The position numbers and the translations under genes were made by a program. Below, in pieces: positions 25,549 to 34,647 of a DNA stretch of 64,000 nucleotides (the first letter of the stretch is position 1; every line of letters begins with the position of its first letter). This DNA is from Rothia sp035916755 (GTDB taxonomy: Bacteria > Actinomycetota > Actinomycetes > Actinomycetales > Micrococcaceae): contig NZ_JAYWIX010000005.1 in NCBI RefSeq assembly GCF_035916755.1, positions 1-64,000 on the forward strand, read 5' to 3'. The notes below the pieces were generated by a model. The model ran no database searches. It was given only the letters and a program-made list of their open reading frames with translations, and was not told the origin of the DNA.

Positions 25549-26775
25549 TTAGGCCACCGCCCACAGATGCTTTCGCCCCTGCGGTTTTGCTTCGTCGGCG
25601 GCGTCCTGGGTTTCGATGCTGGTGGCAAGTATACGTTCGAGCTGTTCGTGTTCGATGAGGAAGCCGTCGTGGCCGCAGGGTGAGTGAATCACGGCGGGTT
25701 CTATGGGGCGGGGTAGGGCTGCTGCGAGGATTTGGGAGTCGGAGGGGAAGAAGAGGCGGTCGGAGTCGACGTAGGCGATGGTCCAGTGGCAGGTGGTGCG
25801 GGCGAGGGCTTTGTCGAGGCCGCCGCGGTCGCGGCCCAGGTCGTGGGAGAGCAGGGCTTCATTGATGGCCAGGTAGGAATTGGCGTCGAAGCGGGCGGTG
25901 AGTTTTGCCCCGTGGTGGTCCAGGTAGTTTTCGACCTGGTAGCGGCCGCGGTCTGCGGGGACGGGGTGCAGAACGTCGTGGCCGTCTTGGGCGTCGCGGC
26001 CGAAGCGGAAGTGGAGTTCGGCGGCGGAGCGGTAGGTGGTGTGGGCGATGCGTCGGGCCAGGGCGAGGCCGTTTTCAGGACCGGGGCCGGGGTAGTAGTC
26101 GCCGCCGGCGAAGGAGGGGTCTTGGCGGATTGCCAGGTTTTGCATGTGACCCCAGGCGATTTGTTCGGCGGTGGCGGCGGGACCGGAGGCGATGACGGCG
26201 CAGGAGCGGACAAGCTCAGGGTAGGTGACGGCCCATTCGGCGGCGCGGGCACCTCCCAGGGAACCGCCGATGACGTGGTGCAGGGAGGTGACGCCGAGCT
26301 GGTCAAGCAGGCGTTTTTCGGCGCGGACGCCGTCGCGGATAGTGACCAGGGGGAAGCGGGAGCCCCAGGGCTTTTGTTCGGGGTCGATACTGGCCGGGGC
26401 GGGGGAAGCTGGCCCGGTCGATCCGTAGCAGCCGCCAAGCATGTTGGGTGAGATAACGAAGTATTTGTCGGTGTCGATGACGCGGCCGGGGCCGACAGCG
26501 GTGGGCCACCAACCTGCAGCTTCGGCGGCCTCGCGGTCTTGCTCGCTGGCGTCCGCTCCTGCCCGGCCTGCCGAGACGTGGGTGTCGCCGGTCAGGGCGT
26601 GCAGGATCAAAATGGCGTTGTCGCCCGCCTCGTTGAGGGTTCCCCAGGTTTCGTAGCCGATGGTGACGTCGGGCAGCACTGCCCCCGATTCAAGGGTCAG
26701 ATCGCCGACTTTGGCGTAGGCGAGGACGCCGTCGGTACGGGTGGGGGTGGTCTCAGCGGGGCGGGCGGTCGTCAT
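25549..26775 (-). CDS. metX: Homoserine O-acetyltransferase
   Basis: A 408-aa alpha/beta-hydrolase-fold enzyme that acetylates homoserine from acetyl-CoA, the first committed step of methionine synthesis. Nucleophile motif GGSLGGARAAEW (Ser near 162), NMLGGCYGSTGP near 109, and a C-terminal His in CGHDGFLIE near 370. It starts 14 bp after metY ends and is probably controlled by the same upstream riboswitch. Confidence 0.96.
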   Translation of the reverse strand: MTTARPAETTPTRTDGVLAYAKVGDLTLESGAVLPDVTIGYETWGTLNEAGDNAILILHALTGDTHVSAGRAGADASEQDREAAEAAGWWPTAVGPGRVIDTDKYFVISPNMLGGCYGSTGPASPAPASIDPEQKPWGSRFPLVTIRDGVRAEKRLLDQLGVTSLHHVIGGSLGGARAAEWAVTYPELVRSCAVIASGPAATAEQIAWGHMQNLAIRQDPSFAGGDYYPGPGPENGLALARRIAHTTYRSAAELHFRFGRDAQDGHDVLHPVPADRGRYQVENYLDHHGAKLTARFDANSYLAINEALLSHDLGRDRGGLDKALARTTCHWTIAYVDSDRLFFPSDSQILAAALPRPIEPAVIHSPCGHDGFLIEHEQLERILATSIETQDAADEAKPQGRKHLWAVA

Positions 26776-26789
26776 TGATTTACCTTTCC

Positions 26790-28136
26790 TTAGCGGATGG
26801 CGGTGAAGCCGAGTTCGAGGTCGGCGAGGATGTCGTCGATGTGTTCGATACCTACCGAGAGGCGGATGAAGGCTGGGTTGATGCCGATGGCTTCAAGCTC
26901 TTCGGTGGTGGACTGGCTGTGGGTGGTGGACGCCGGGTGCACGGCCAGGGAGCGTACGTCACCGATGTTGACCAGCAGGGAGTGGAGGGAGAGGGAGTCC
27001 ACGAATTTCTGGGCGGTTTCGGCGTCGGCGTCCTTGAGGGTGAAGCCGAGGACGGCGCCAGCCCCCTTGGGCAGGTACTTTTGGGCCAGTTCGTAGTAGG
27101 GGGAATCGGGCAGACCGGAGTAGGTGACCGATTCGACCTGGGGGTGGTCTTTGAGGAACTGGGCGACTTTGAGGGCGTTCTCTACGTGGCGTTCTACCCG
27201 CAGGGAGAGGGTTTCTAAGCCGATGGCGATGTTGAAGGCGTTGGTCGGTGAGATGGAGGAGCCCAGGTCGCGCAGTAGGGAGACACGGGCTTTGAGGATG
27301 TAGGAGAGGTTAACTCCGAAGACACCGTCCGCGCCGAGGTCGCGGGCGTAGACCAGCCCGTGGTAGCTTTCGTCGGGCTGGTTGAAGAGGGGGTACTTAT
27401 CGGGGTAGGCGCCGTAGTCGAAGTTACCGGAGTCTACGATGACACCGCCGACCGAGGTACCGTGGCCGCCCAGGTACTTGGTGGCTGAGTGGATGACCAC
27501 GTCAGCGCCGTGCTTGATGGGGTTGAGCAGGTAGGGGGTGGCGACGGTGTTGTCGACGATGAGGGGCACACCGACCTCGTGGGCTACGCCCGAGATAGCT
27601 TCGGTGTCGAGTACGTCGCCGCGGGGGTTGGGCAGGGTTTCTGCGTAGAAGGCCTTGGTGTTCTCGCGGGCTGCTGCTCGCCAGGACTCGGGGTCGGCGG
27701 GATCATCGACGAAGGTGGTTTCGATGCCGAGGTTCTTGAGGGTGTACTTGAGCAGGTTGAAGCTGCCGCCGTAGAGGGAAGGGGAGGCAACGACGTGGTC
27801 CCCGGCCCCGGCGATGTTCAGGATTGCGAAGGTTGAGGCTGCCTGGCCGCTGGCGAGCAACAGGGCCCCGACGCCACCTTCGAGAGCAGCGATACGGTTT
27901 TCAACGGCTTCCTGGGTGGGGTTGTTGATACGGGAGTAGATGGGGCCCATCTCTGAGAGGGCGAAGCGACCTGCTGCCTGGGCGGAGTCCTTGAAGACAA
28001 AGGACGTGGTCTGGTAGATGGGTAGGGCGCGGGCGCCGGTTGCCGCGTCGGGTTCCTGGCCGGCGTGAATCTGCTGGGTTTCGAACTTCCAGCCGGTGGG
28101 GTTGGAGGGGGTGGGAACGGTGTTCTCGGTGGTCAT
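26790..28136 (-). CDS. metY: O-acetylhomoserine aminocarboxypropyltransferase (sulfhydrylase)
   Basis: A 448-aa PLP enzyme that forms homocysteine or methionine from O-acetylhomoserine and a sulfur donor. The PLP lysine is in SATKYLGGHGTS (near 220); YSRINNPTQEAVENRIAALEG and SGQAASTFAILN are family signatures. AGGA precedes ATG 28136. The long leader carries a SAM-responsive RNA, so metY-metX should be off when SAM is plentiful. Confidence 0.96.
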   Translation of the reverse strand: MTTENTVPTPSNPTGWKFETQQIHAGQEPDAATGARALPIYQTTSFVFKDSAQAAGRFALSEMGPIYSRINNPTQEAVENRIAALEGGVGALLLASGQAASTFAILNIAGAGDHVVASPSLYGGSFNLLKYTLKNLGIETTFVDDPADPESWRAAARENTKAFYAETLPNPRGDVLDTEAISGVAHEVGVPLIVDNTVATPYLLNPIKHGADVVIHSATKYLGGHGTSVGGVIVDSGNFDYGAYPDKYPLFNQPDESYHGLVYARDLGADGVFGVNLSYILKARVSLLRDLGSSISPTNAFNIAIGLETLSLRVERHVENALKVAQFLKDHPQVESVTYSGLPDSPYYELAQKYLPKGAGAVLGFTLKDADAETAQKFVDSLSLHSLLVNIGDVRSLAVHPASTTHSQSTTEELEAIGINPAFIRLSVGIEHIDDILADLELGFTAIR

Positions 28137-28262
28137 GCGGTTATTCCTAGGGACGTCGTTGTTTCAGTGTTCAGTTGAAACGGGCCGCATGCCGTATCTT
28201 CCGCCCGGGTAAGGAGGAAAAGAATCTGATGCCCTCGCAGAAGATAGAGGCTCATCGGTCCC

Positions 28263-28380
28263 GCGCTTGCGTACCTGGTTCTCGGTGGGTACGCCCGGTC
28301 ATCACCCAGGGCACCCCACCGCGAGTGGAGGGTTGCCGACCAGCTAGCTGGGGCTTAACACTGGTTCTCTTGACCTGTCT
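28263..28380 (-). promoter_or_regulatory. SAM-IV-type riboswitch upstream of metYX
   Basis: Read on the minus strand, the core runs from GGTCAAGAG (5', at 28375) to GGGTGATGACC (ending 28297). The internal blocks are CGGCAACCCTCC and GCGGTGGGGTGCCC, diagnostic of the SAM-I/SAM-IV clan and best fitting SAM-IV. GGTC/GACC closes P1. A further hairpin GCGTACC/GGTACGC (28269-28294) follows, as in SAM-IV. It lies about 160 nt before the metY start. Confidence 0.88.
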
Positions 28381-28516
28381 CTAGTCTGGCTGGCTCACCC
28401 GGGAACCGTCAAGAAAGGGCCCTAAAGTTTCAGCATGTGTCCTTGTATTGCGTACGTTACGTTCTGTGAGCGTCATTTAGAATGGTGGGAAGCGAGTTTT
28501 TACGAAAGGGCTGATG

Positions 28517-30697
28517 ATGTCTCTGACTCCTCCTCTTGCCAAGCGCGTGCCCCTTGAGCGCACCCATCACGGTGATACTTTTGTTGATCACTATGAGTGG
28601 TTGCGCGATAAGGAAAGCACCGAGGTACTAGAGCAGCTACGCGCTGAGAACGCCTTTACCGAGGCGGTCACAGAAGACCAGCAGCCCCTGCGCGACGCTA
28701 TTTTTGAAGAGATTAAGGGGCGCACCCAGCTGACCGATATGTCGGTCCCCTCGCGCCGCGGGGCCTGGTGGTACTTTAACCGCACGGTTGCCGGTGAGCA
28801 GTACCCGGTCATGTGCCGTGTCCCTGCCCTCACTGAGGGCAGCGTTGAAGAGCGCTACCAGCCGCCGGTCGTCCGCCCCGGTGAGCCGCTTGACGGCGAG
28901 CAGGTCGTGCTGGACTGCAACGAGTTTGCCCGCGACATGGCCTTTTTCTCCCTGGGTTCCTTCCAGGTCACCCGCGACGGCTCTCTGCTGACCTTCGGTG
29001 TTGATGACTCGGGCGACGAGCGCTATACCCAGTACTTCAAGAACCTCGACACCGGTGAGATTCTGGAGGAAAAGATTGAGGACGTCTTCGCAGGTGCCTT
29101 CTTTGCCTCAGGCGCTAAGCACCTGATTTACTCGGTGGCAGATGAGTCCTGGCGCCCCTACGAGGTGCGGGCCCACGCTATCGGCACCAGTGCGTCTGAA
29201 GATTTTGCCCTCTACCGCGAGGACGATAACGGGCTCTGGCTGGGTGCCGGTATGTCGTCTTCTCGTACCCACGTGGTCATTACCTCTTCAAACTCCGAGT
29301 ATTCAGAGACCCGCATTATTAACATCCACGAGCTGGGTCAGTTAGAGCCCACCCTCATTATGAAGCGGGACGCCGGCATCGAGTACTCCACCGACATCAT
29401 CGACGTGGAGGGCACCGGCTACCTGGTCATAGGCCATAACCACGAGGCTCCCAACGGTGAAATCGTTCTGGCACCCCTGCGCGAAGAGTACGTGCCCTTT
29501 GCCGATTTCAAAGCCAGCTGGATTCCCCTTGTACCCCACCGCGCGGACGTCCGCCTAGAAGGTTTCAAGTTCTCCCGCAACCATCTGGTGCTCATGGCCC
29601 GTGAGAACACTACCGTTAAGGTATTCGTTGCCCCGCGTACCGCTCTTGCTGAGCAGGTAGCTTCTGCCCACCCCCAGGGCATTGACCTCTATGAGCCCGG
29701 CGGCTTCACCGAAGAGCTCTACACGTCAGCCTTCTCCGGTGTGAACATCATGTCCCCGGTCATCCGCCTGAACTACACCTCCTATCTCACCCCCAGCAGC
29801 GTCTACGACTACTTCCCCGATACTGACGACCTCGTGCTGCGCCGCCGCACCCCCGTCATCGGCTACAAGCCCGAGAACTACACCGCCTACCGCATGTGGG
29901 CACCGGCAGCAGACGGAGCCATGATTCCGCTCTCCGTCATGCACCGCGCCGACCTCGATAAGACCCAGGAAAACCCCGTGATTCAGTACGGCTACGGGTC
30001 CTATGAGTCCTCCATGGACCCCTACTTCTCTACCGCCCGCCTCAGCGTGCTGGACCGCGGCGTCATCTTTGTTGTCGCCCATATCCGCGGTGGCGGCGAA
30101 ATGGGCCGCGCCTGGTACACCAAGGGTAAGAAGCTGGCCAAGAAAAATACCTTCACCGACTTCATCGACGCCACCGACTTCCTAGCCTCCCAGGCCTGGG
30201 TGGACGCTGCTCGTATCGGTATCATGGGTGGATCAGCCGGCGGCCTGCTCATGGGCGCTGTTGTCAACATGGCCCCCGAAAAGTACGCAGCCTGCCTGGC
30301 CCAGGTACCCTTCGTGGATGCCCTGACCACCATTCTTGATCCCAACCTGCCGCTCTCAGCTCTGGAATGGGAGGAATGGGGCAACCCCATCACCGACAAG
30401 GAGGTCTACGACTACATGAAGTCCTACACCCCCTACGAGAACATCCGCCCCGTTAAGTACCCGGCCATTGCAGCTGTTACTTCCCTTAACGACACCCGAG
30501 TCTTCTACGTCGAACCGGCCAAGTGGGTAGCAGCCCTGCGCGAGACCATCGACCCGGCTTCCCCCACTCCTCTGCTCAAAATTGAGATGGACGGCGGCCA
30601 TGGCGGCGGCTCAGGCCGCTACACCGCCTGGCGCGAAATCGCCTGGGACTACTCCTTCCTGCTCACCCACCTGGGTGCCACTAGCGTCACGGAGTAA
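28517..30697 (+). CDS. ptrB: S9A prolyl oligopeptidase family, oligopeptidase B-like
   Basis: A 726-aa cytosolic serine peptidase. An N-terminal beta-propeller region (about 80-430) gates a C-terminal alpha/beta hydrolase. Ser is in MGGSAGGLLMG (near 572), Asp in SLNDTRVFY (near 660) and His in DGGHGGGSGRY (near 698). RGGGEMGRAWY near 530 is an oligopeptidase B hallmark, and that family cuts peptides after Arg/Lys. The second of two adjacent ATGs is preferred (AAAGGG upstream). The next gene starts 8 bp after its stop. Confidence 0.92.
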   Translation: MSLTPPLAKRVPLERTHHGDTFVDHYEWLRDKESTEVLEQLRAENAFTEAVTEDQQPLRDAIFEEIKGRTQLTDMSVPSRRGAWWYFNRTVAGEQYPVMCRVPALTEGSVEERYQPPVVRPGEPLDGEQVVLDCNEFARDMAFFSLGSFQVTRDGSLLTFGVDDSGDERYTQYFKNLDTGEILEEKIEDVFAGAFFASGAKHLIYSVADESWRPYEVRAHAIGTSASEDFALYREDDNGLWLGAGMSSSRTHVVITSSNSEYSETRIINIHELGQLEPTLIMKRDAGIEYSTDIIDVEGTGYLVIGHNHEAPNGEIVLAPLREEYVPFADFKASWIPLVPHRADVRLEGFKFSRNHLVLMARENTTVKVFVAPRTALAEQVASAHPQGIDLYEPGGFTEELYTSAFSGVNIMSPVIRLNYTSYLTPSSVYDYFPDTDDLVLRRRTPVIGYKPENYTAYRMWAPAADGAMIPLSVMHRADLDKTQENPVIQYGYGSYESSMDPYFSTARLSVLDRGVIFVVAHIRGGGEMGRAWYTKGKKLAKKNTFTDFIDATDFLASQAWVDAARIGIMGGSAGGLLMGAVVNMAPEKYAACLAQVPFVDALTTILDPNLPLSALEWEEWGNPITDKEVYDYMKSYTPYENIRPVKYPAIAAVTSLNDTRVFYVEPAKWVAALRETIDPASPTPLLKIEMDGGHGGGSGRYTAWREIAWDYSFLLTHLGATSVTE

Positions 30698-30705
30698 ACC
30701 CGCCA

Positions 30706-31746
30706 ATGCCAACGTCCGCTGATCTAGTTGACCTGACCCCGCGCGTCCCCCACGAAATCCTGCTCTCCCTGCTGAACAAGCCGCCCTACCGGGAAAAGTG
30801 GATGCGGCACGTGCAAAGGCGCCGGGTTAACTCCATCAACCAACGAGCCGTAGCCACCTTCATCGCCTACGAGATTTCTGACTACCTGGACCAAGACATC
30901 GATCCTGCCACCATCAAAGACAGGATCTCGCGCGCCCTGAACGGCGAAGCAATTTCGGACGCCACCGCCCACATGTTCATCACGGCCTTCGAGTTCACCG
31001 CAGCCGAAGCCAGAGAACTGCAGCGGGCCCTCTCAGCCCACAGCCTCAGCCGCAAGCTCGCCCAGCGGGCAGAGACCCTCACCAGCGCCGAACGCACCAT
31101 CGACACCCGCAACTACACCTCCCTCTCCACTCTGATGGACGGCTACATCGACCGGTTCGGCTTCATGCGGCACTTCATCGTCACCGAGGTAATTCGCTCT
31201 GAAATCGACGAACTCACCCTCATCTCCCCCCGCTTCGAGTCCACGGATTCCACCGTCACCCTGCTTGAGGGTGGCGAGCTGGTCTCCATGAGCGAGCATG
31301 AACGTGCCCATATCCACCACCCAGATAACACCATGTGGCAGCTGGCCATCAAACCGCCTGCCCCCGTCCGCTACGGCCAGGTCCACCAGATTCGCTACCG
31401 TATCGACCTCGATATCGACCCCATGCTGCGTGAACGAGAAAAATACAACTACGCCTCGCTGGGCCCCTTCACCCCGGCACGGTTCAACGTCTCCCTAGCG
31501 CTCACTTTCGATGCTGAGCCCGCGAATATGGTTCAAAAAATTTGGTCCCACACCATGAAGGACGAAAGCCTACTAGAAGTCGTTGAGCTACCCTCCCAGC
31601 AGCGCTACTCCATGAGCTTCCCCATCGCCGAAGACACCGTTTTCGCCTACTTCTGGGACTCCGACTACGAGGGTGCCATCCGCTACTACCACGGGGATGA
31701 CCCCGCCTGGCTCTCCCGCCTCACCCCCGCCGACCCCAACTCATAG
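30706..31746 (+). CDS. Uncharacterised protein, paralogue 1 of a tandem pair
   Basis: A 346-aa protein I do not recognise. Residues 45-115 are helical and HTH-like (IDPATIKDRISRALNGEAISDATAHMF, then FEFTAAEARELQ). The rest (120-346) is beta-rich with many aromatic residues and no visible catalytic motif, signal peptide or membrane segment. The helical part aligns with the next gene (K-D-R-x-x-R-A-x-x-G-E-x-I-S). It follows the oligopeptidase gene by 8 bp, and the next gene starts 1 bp after its stop, so the three probably form one operon. Confidence 0.65.
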   Translation: MPTSADLVDLTPRVPHEILLSLLNKPPYREKWMRHVQRRRVNSINQRAVATFIAYEISDYLDQDIDPATIKDRISRALNGEAISDATAHMFITAFEFTAAEARELQRALSAHSLSRKLAQRAETLTSAERTIDTRNYTSLSTLMDGYIDRFGFMRHFIVTEVIRSEIDELTLISPRFESTDSTVTLLEGGELVSMSEHERAHIHHPDNTMWQLAIKPPAPVRYGQVHQIRYRIDLDIDPMLREREKYNYASLGPFTPARFNVSLALTFDAEPANMVQKIWSHTMKDESLLEVVELPSQQRYSMSFPIAEDTVFAYFWDSDYEGAIRYYHGDDPAWLSRLTPADPNS

Positions 31747-31747
31747 C

Positions 31748-32644
31748 ATGCCTACTACACCCAGCTCAGCATCAACTACCCACCTGGTCAGCGCCCTGCT
31801 CCGCTCAGAGCTCTTGGAACCCTACGTGCGCGACACTTGGGAGCGCTACATCCACCACGAACAACTGGGCGAAGCCAACCCCTTCTCGATTAGGGCCATC
31901 GCCCGAGCGATGAGCGCCCACCAGCACACCGTCTACGGCCTAGAAATCCCGCCCCACAAGTACAAAGACCGGGTACGCCGCGCTATTACCGGCGAGCACA
32001 TCAGCAGCGAAACCATCGACCTATTCAGCGAAACCTTCGGCTTCGACGAACGCACCCAAAAAGCCCTCCGCAAGGCAGCCACTCAAGGTTTCGATGACTC
32101 AGAAACCGTCCAATTCCTCCGTACCAACCCCCAGGTGCTCACGTCAAGCTGCTACCTGGACATTCAGCTTGACCCGGCTGATCCCGGTGCCTTTACCCTC
32201 AATGCCACCTACACCCTGCTCAGCCTCGAATCAGGCTGTTCCGCCTTCGTCTTTGCCCTGCCCCAGGGCCAGGAACTCACCTGCACCAACCGCCATTTTT
32301 CGGTATCACGCGTGAGTGAAGACCAGGACTGGGTCTTCACCCCCACCAGCTTCATTCCACCCCTCCAAACCTTCATGCTGCGGTTCAGCGTCTGCGGTGC
32401 AGTCCGTCCCCAGGCGGACGGCAGCTACCGGCTCCTTTTACCCTTCACCCACCGCAGCTACTCCGCAGCCATCAAGCTTACCGCAGCAGGCAGCCCCCTA
32501 GCTGTGAGCTTCACCGAGCAGACGTCAGCTGGTGCTTCCCCCATCACCACCACATGTGCTGACACCGTCACCGACTACTTCTCCCACTTCTACCCCAGCC
32601 TCAAAGACACCACACTGGCCCTTAACTGGGCGCCCACTCCCTAG
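31748..32644 (+). CDS. Uncharacterised protein, paralogue 2 of a tandem pair
   Basis: A 298-aa protein. ATG 31748 directly follows the previous stop. The helical region at residues 30-110 (KYKDRVRRAITGEHISSETIDLF, then FGFDERTQKAL) parallels paralogue 1, and a shorter beta-rich C-terminal domain follows (about 140-298) with two Cys near 185 and 230. No signal peptide, membrane segment or enzyme motif. Two tandem related HTH-like proteins after a peptidase suggest a shared pathway, but none is recognised. Confidence 0.65.
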   Translation: MPTTPSSASTTHLVSALLRSELLEPYVRDTWERYIHHEQLGEANPFSIRAIARAMSAHQHTVYGLEIPPHKYKDRVRRAITGEHISSETIDLFSETFGFDERTQKALRKAATQGFDDSETVQFLRTNPQVLTSSCYLDIQLDPADPGAFTLNATYTLLSLESGCSAFVFALPQGQELTCTNRHFSVSRVSEDQDWVFTPTSFIPPLQTFMLRFSVCGAVRPQADGSYRLLLPFTHRSYSAAIKLTAAGSPLAVSFTEQTSAGASPITTTCADTVTDYFSHFYPSLKDTTLALNWAPTP

Positions 32645-32724
32645 ACCGATAGTTTCAACCAAAAAATTTTCGCCCCACAGTAAAACTGCGATATAAGCGA
32701 GACGGGGGAGAACATAACCTAAAC

Positions 32725-33053
32725 GTGTAAGGTTTGGTGGATGTGGTAACCATCTTTCCTTACACTCGATAATCTAACCGGTGTTCGAGACTCAGAGCTT
32801 CTGAAAAGAACATCCCGCCCCTGGTGCGTGTTTTTCGCTCCTAGTTTCCCCCCTCTGTACTAGTGTGAGGGTCTCTCACCGTGTTAAATCGAGACCCTAG
32901 GTAGCTTCAGTGCGATTTTTGCTACCTAATCTAGCGGTCGGTTAGTTTTCCCTAGTGCGCCGACCGTTCACCGGGTAGAGCTCTTTACCCCAGAGCCCTA
33001 CCCACGGTGCAAAGTAATAAGGCGCCCCTCTTTCCCAGAGCGGGCGCCTTCTT
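32725..33053 (+). ncRNA. Candidate structured non-coding RNA
   Basis: Between convergent genes there is a chain of perfect stems: GTGTAAGG/CCTTACAC (32725-32765), GTGAG/CTCAC (32865-32879) competing with GGGTCTC/GAGACCC (32869-32897), TAGGTAGC/GCTACCTA (32898-32928), CGGTCGG/CCGACCG (32935-32966), and a long CACC-GGGTAG-GCTCT stem (32969-33009). It closes with a 9-bp GC-rich stem plus inner CTCT/AGAG (33019-33050) followed by CTTTGTG. No ORF is supported here. A TATAAG box at 32692 could start it on the + strand. Strand and ends are inferred. Confidence 0.55.
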
Positions 33054-33078
33054 TGTGCCCTTTCCTCTCCAGGGCAAG

Positions 33079-33117
33079 AAAAACCGGGCGCCCTCCCCAC
33101 AGGGGAGAACGCCCGGT
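33079..33117 (-). terminator. Rho-independent terminator of gatB
   Basis: CCGGGCG/CGCCCGG outer and CTCCCC/GGGGAG inner stems. On the minus strand TTTTT follows, 25 bp past the gatB stop. Confidence 0.9.
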
Positions 33118-33141
33118 CAGTAGATTGACCAGAGAAGGGCT

Positions 33142-34647
33142 TTAGCCCTCGACGCCCAGCTTTTCGAGAATCAGCTCGCGCACGCGTCCGGCATCTGCCT
33201 GACCGCGGGTAGCCTTCATAACCTGGCCAACCACGGCACCAGCGGCCTGAACCTTACCGGCACGAATCTTGTCGGCAACATCGGGCATAGCGGCCAGAGC
33301 CTCGTCGATAGCGGCGGTCAGGGCCGAATCGTCAGAGACAACGGCCAGGCCGCGCTTCTCAACAATCTCAGCCGGGGTGCCCTCACCCTCAATGACGAAG
33401 CCCAGCACCTGGCGGGCAATCTTATCGTTGATCTTCTTACCCTCAATCAGCTGGTTGAGCTCAACGATAGTAGCGGCGGTTGCACCGGTTTCGGTCAGCT
33501 CAACCTCGCGTTCCTTGGCGATACGGGCAATCTCGCCCATCCACCACTTACGAGCAACTGAGGCGGGAGCACCGGCAGCAACGGTCTCTTCGATAGCGTC
33601 CATAGCACCGGCATTGACCACGTCGCGGAACTCCTCGTCCGAGAAGCCCCAGTCAGCCTTCAGACGGCGGCGGCGCTCAGCAGGAGGCTCAGGCAGCTCG
33701 GCGCGCAGGCGCTCAATCCACTCTTCGTCGGTGACGACCGGAACCAGGTCGGGCTCGGGGAAGTAGCGGTAGTCGTCCGCATCTGACTTGGGGCGGCCGC
33801 TGGTGGTCTCGCGGGTGTCTTCGTGCCAGTGGCGGGTTTCCTGAACGACCTTTTCGCCTGCTTCGAGGACGGCCGCGTGACGCTGAATCTCGTAGCGCAC
33901 CGCACGCTCGACCGAACGCAGGGAGTTCACGTTCTTGGTTTCTGAGCGGGTACCGAACTCGGTGGAGCCCTTGGGCATGAGCGAGACGTTGGCGTCGCAG
34001 CGTACGTTACCGCGCTCCATGCGGGCGTCCGAAATACCCAGGTTCTTGACGATTTCGCGAATGGCAGCCACGTAGGCGCGGGCCAGCTCGGGGGCCTTGT
34101 CGCCTGCACCCACGATGGGGCGGGTCACGATTTCAATCAGGGGAACACCGGCGCGGTTGTAGTCGACCAGGGAGAAATCTGCGCCCTGAATACGGCCAGC
34201 GGTGCCGCCCTTGTGGGTCAGCTTGCCAGCGTCTTCTTCCATGTGGGCACGCTCGATGTCGATGGTGAAGACAGTGCCGTCCTCCAGCTCAACGTCCAGG
34301 GATCCGTTAGCGGCGATGGGCTCGTCGTACTGGGAGGTCTGGAAGTTCTTGGGGGTGTCGGGGTAGAAGTAGTTCTTGCGGGCAAAGTGGCTAACGGGTG
34401 CGATCTCGCAGCCCAGTGCCAGGCCCAACTTGATAGCAGACTCTACAGCCTTACCGTTGACCACCGGCAGCACGCCGGGCAGGCCCAGCGAGACGGGGGT
34501 GACGTTGGTGTTCGGGGTATCGCCGAATTCGTTGGGGGCGGCGTCGAACATCTTGGTCTTGGTGTTGAGTTCTACGTGAACCTCGAAGCCGAGTACGGGG
34601 TCGTACTTCTCCATGGCTTCTTCAAACGACAGGATTTCGTCAGACAT
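33142..34647 (-). CDS. gatB: Asp-tRNA(Asn)/Glu-tRNA(Gln) amidotransferase subunit B
   Basis: A 501-aa subunit that binds tRNA and catalyses the kinase/amidation step of indirect Asn/Gln-tRNA synthesis. GFEVHVELNTKTKMF (residue 20), LPVVNGKAVESAIKLGLAL, and the YFPEPDLVPV segment near 290 are diagnostic. The C-terminal helical/YqeY tail (350-501) binds tRNA. Its ATG follows the gatA stop codon directly. Last gene of gatCAB. Confidence 0.97.
   Translation of the reverse strand: MSDEILSFEEAMEKYDPVLGFEVHVELNTKTKMFDAAPNEFGDTPNTNVTPVSLGLPGVLPVVNGKAVESAIKLGLALGCEIAPVSHFARKNYFYPDTPKNFQTSQYDEPIAANGSLDVELEDGTVFTIDIERAHMEEDAGKLTHKGGTAGRIQGADFSLVDYNRAGVPLIEIVTRPIVGAGDKAPELARAYVAAIREIVKNLGISDARMERGNVRCDANVSLMPKGSTEFGTRSETKNVNSLRSVERAVRYEIQRHAAVLEAGEKVVQETRHWHEDTRETTSGRPKSDADDYRYFPEPDLVPVVTDEEWIERLRAELPEPPAERRRRLKADWGFSDEEFRDVVNAGAMDAIEETVAAGAPASVARKWWMGEIARIAKEREVELTETGATAATIVELNQLIEGKKINDKIARQVLGFVIEGEGTPAEIVEKRGLAVVSDDSALTAAIDEALAAMPDVADKIRAGKVQAAGAVVGQVMKATRGQADAGRVRELILEKLGVEG

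Noticed and set aside
23552..26451. Long open frames antisense to glyS and metX (for example 23552-24217, 25732-26451)
   Set aside because: They lie wholly inside strongly conserved genes on the other strand, have no ribosome sites and low-complexity Gly/Val/Ala products; a by-product of high third-position GC.
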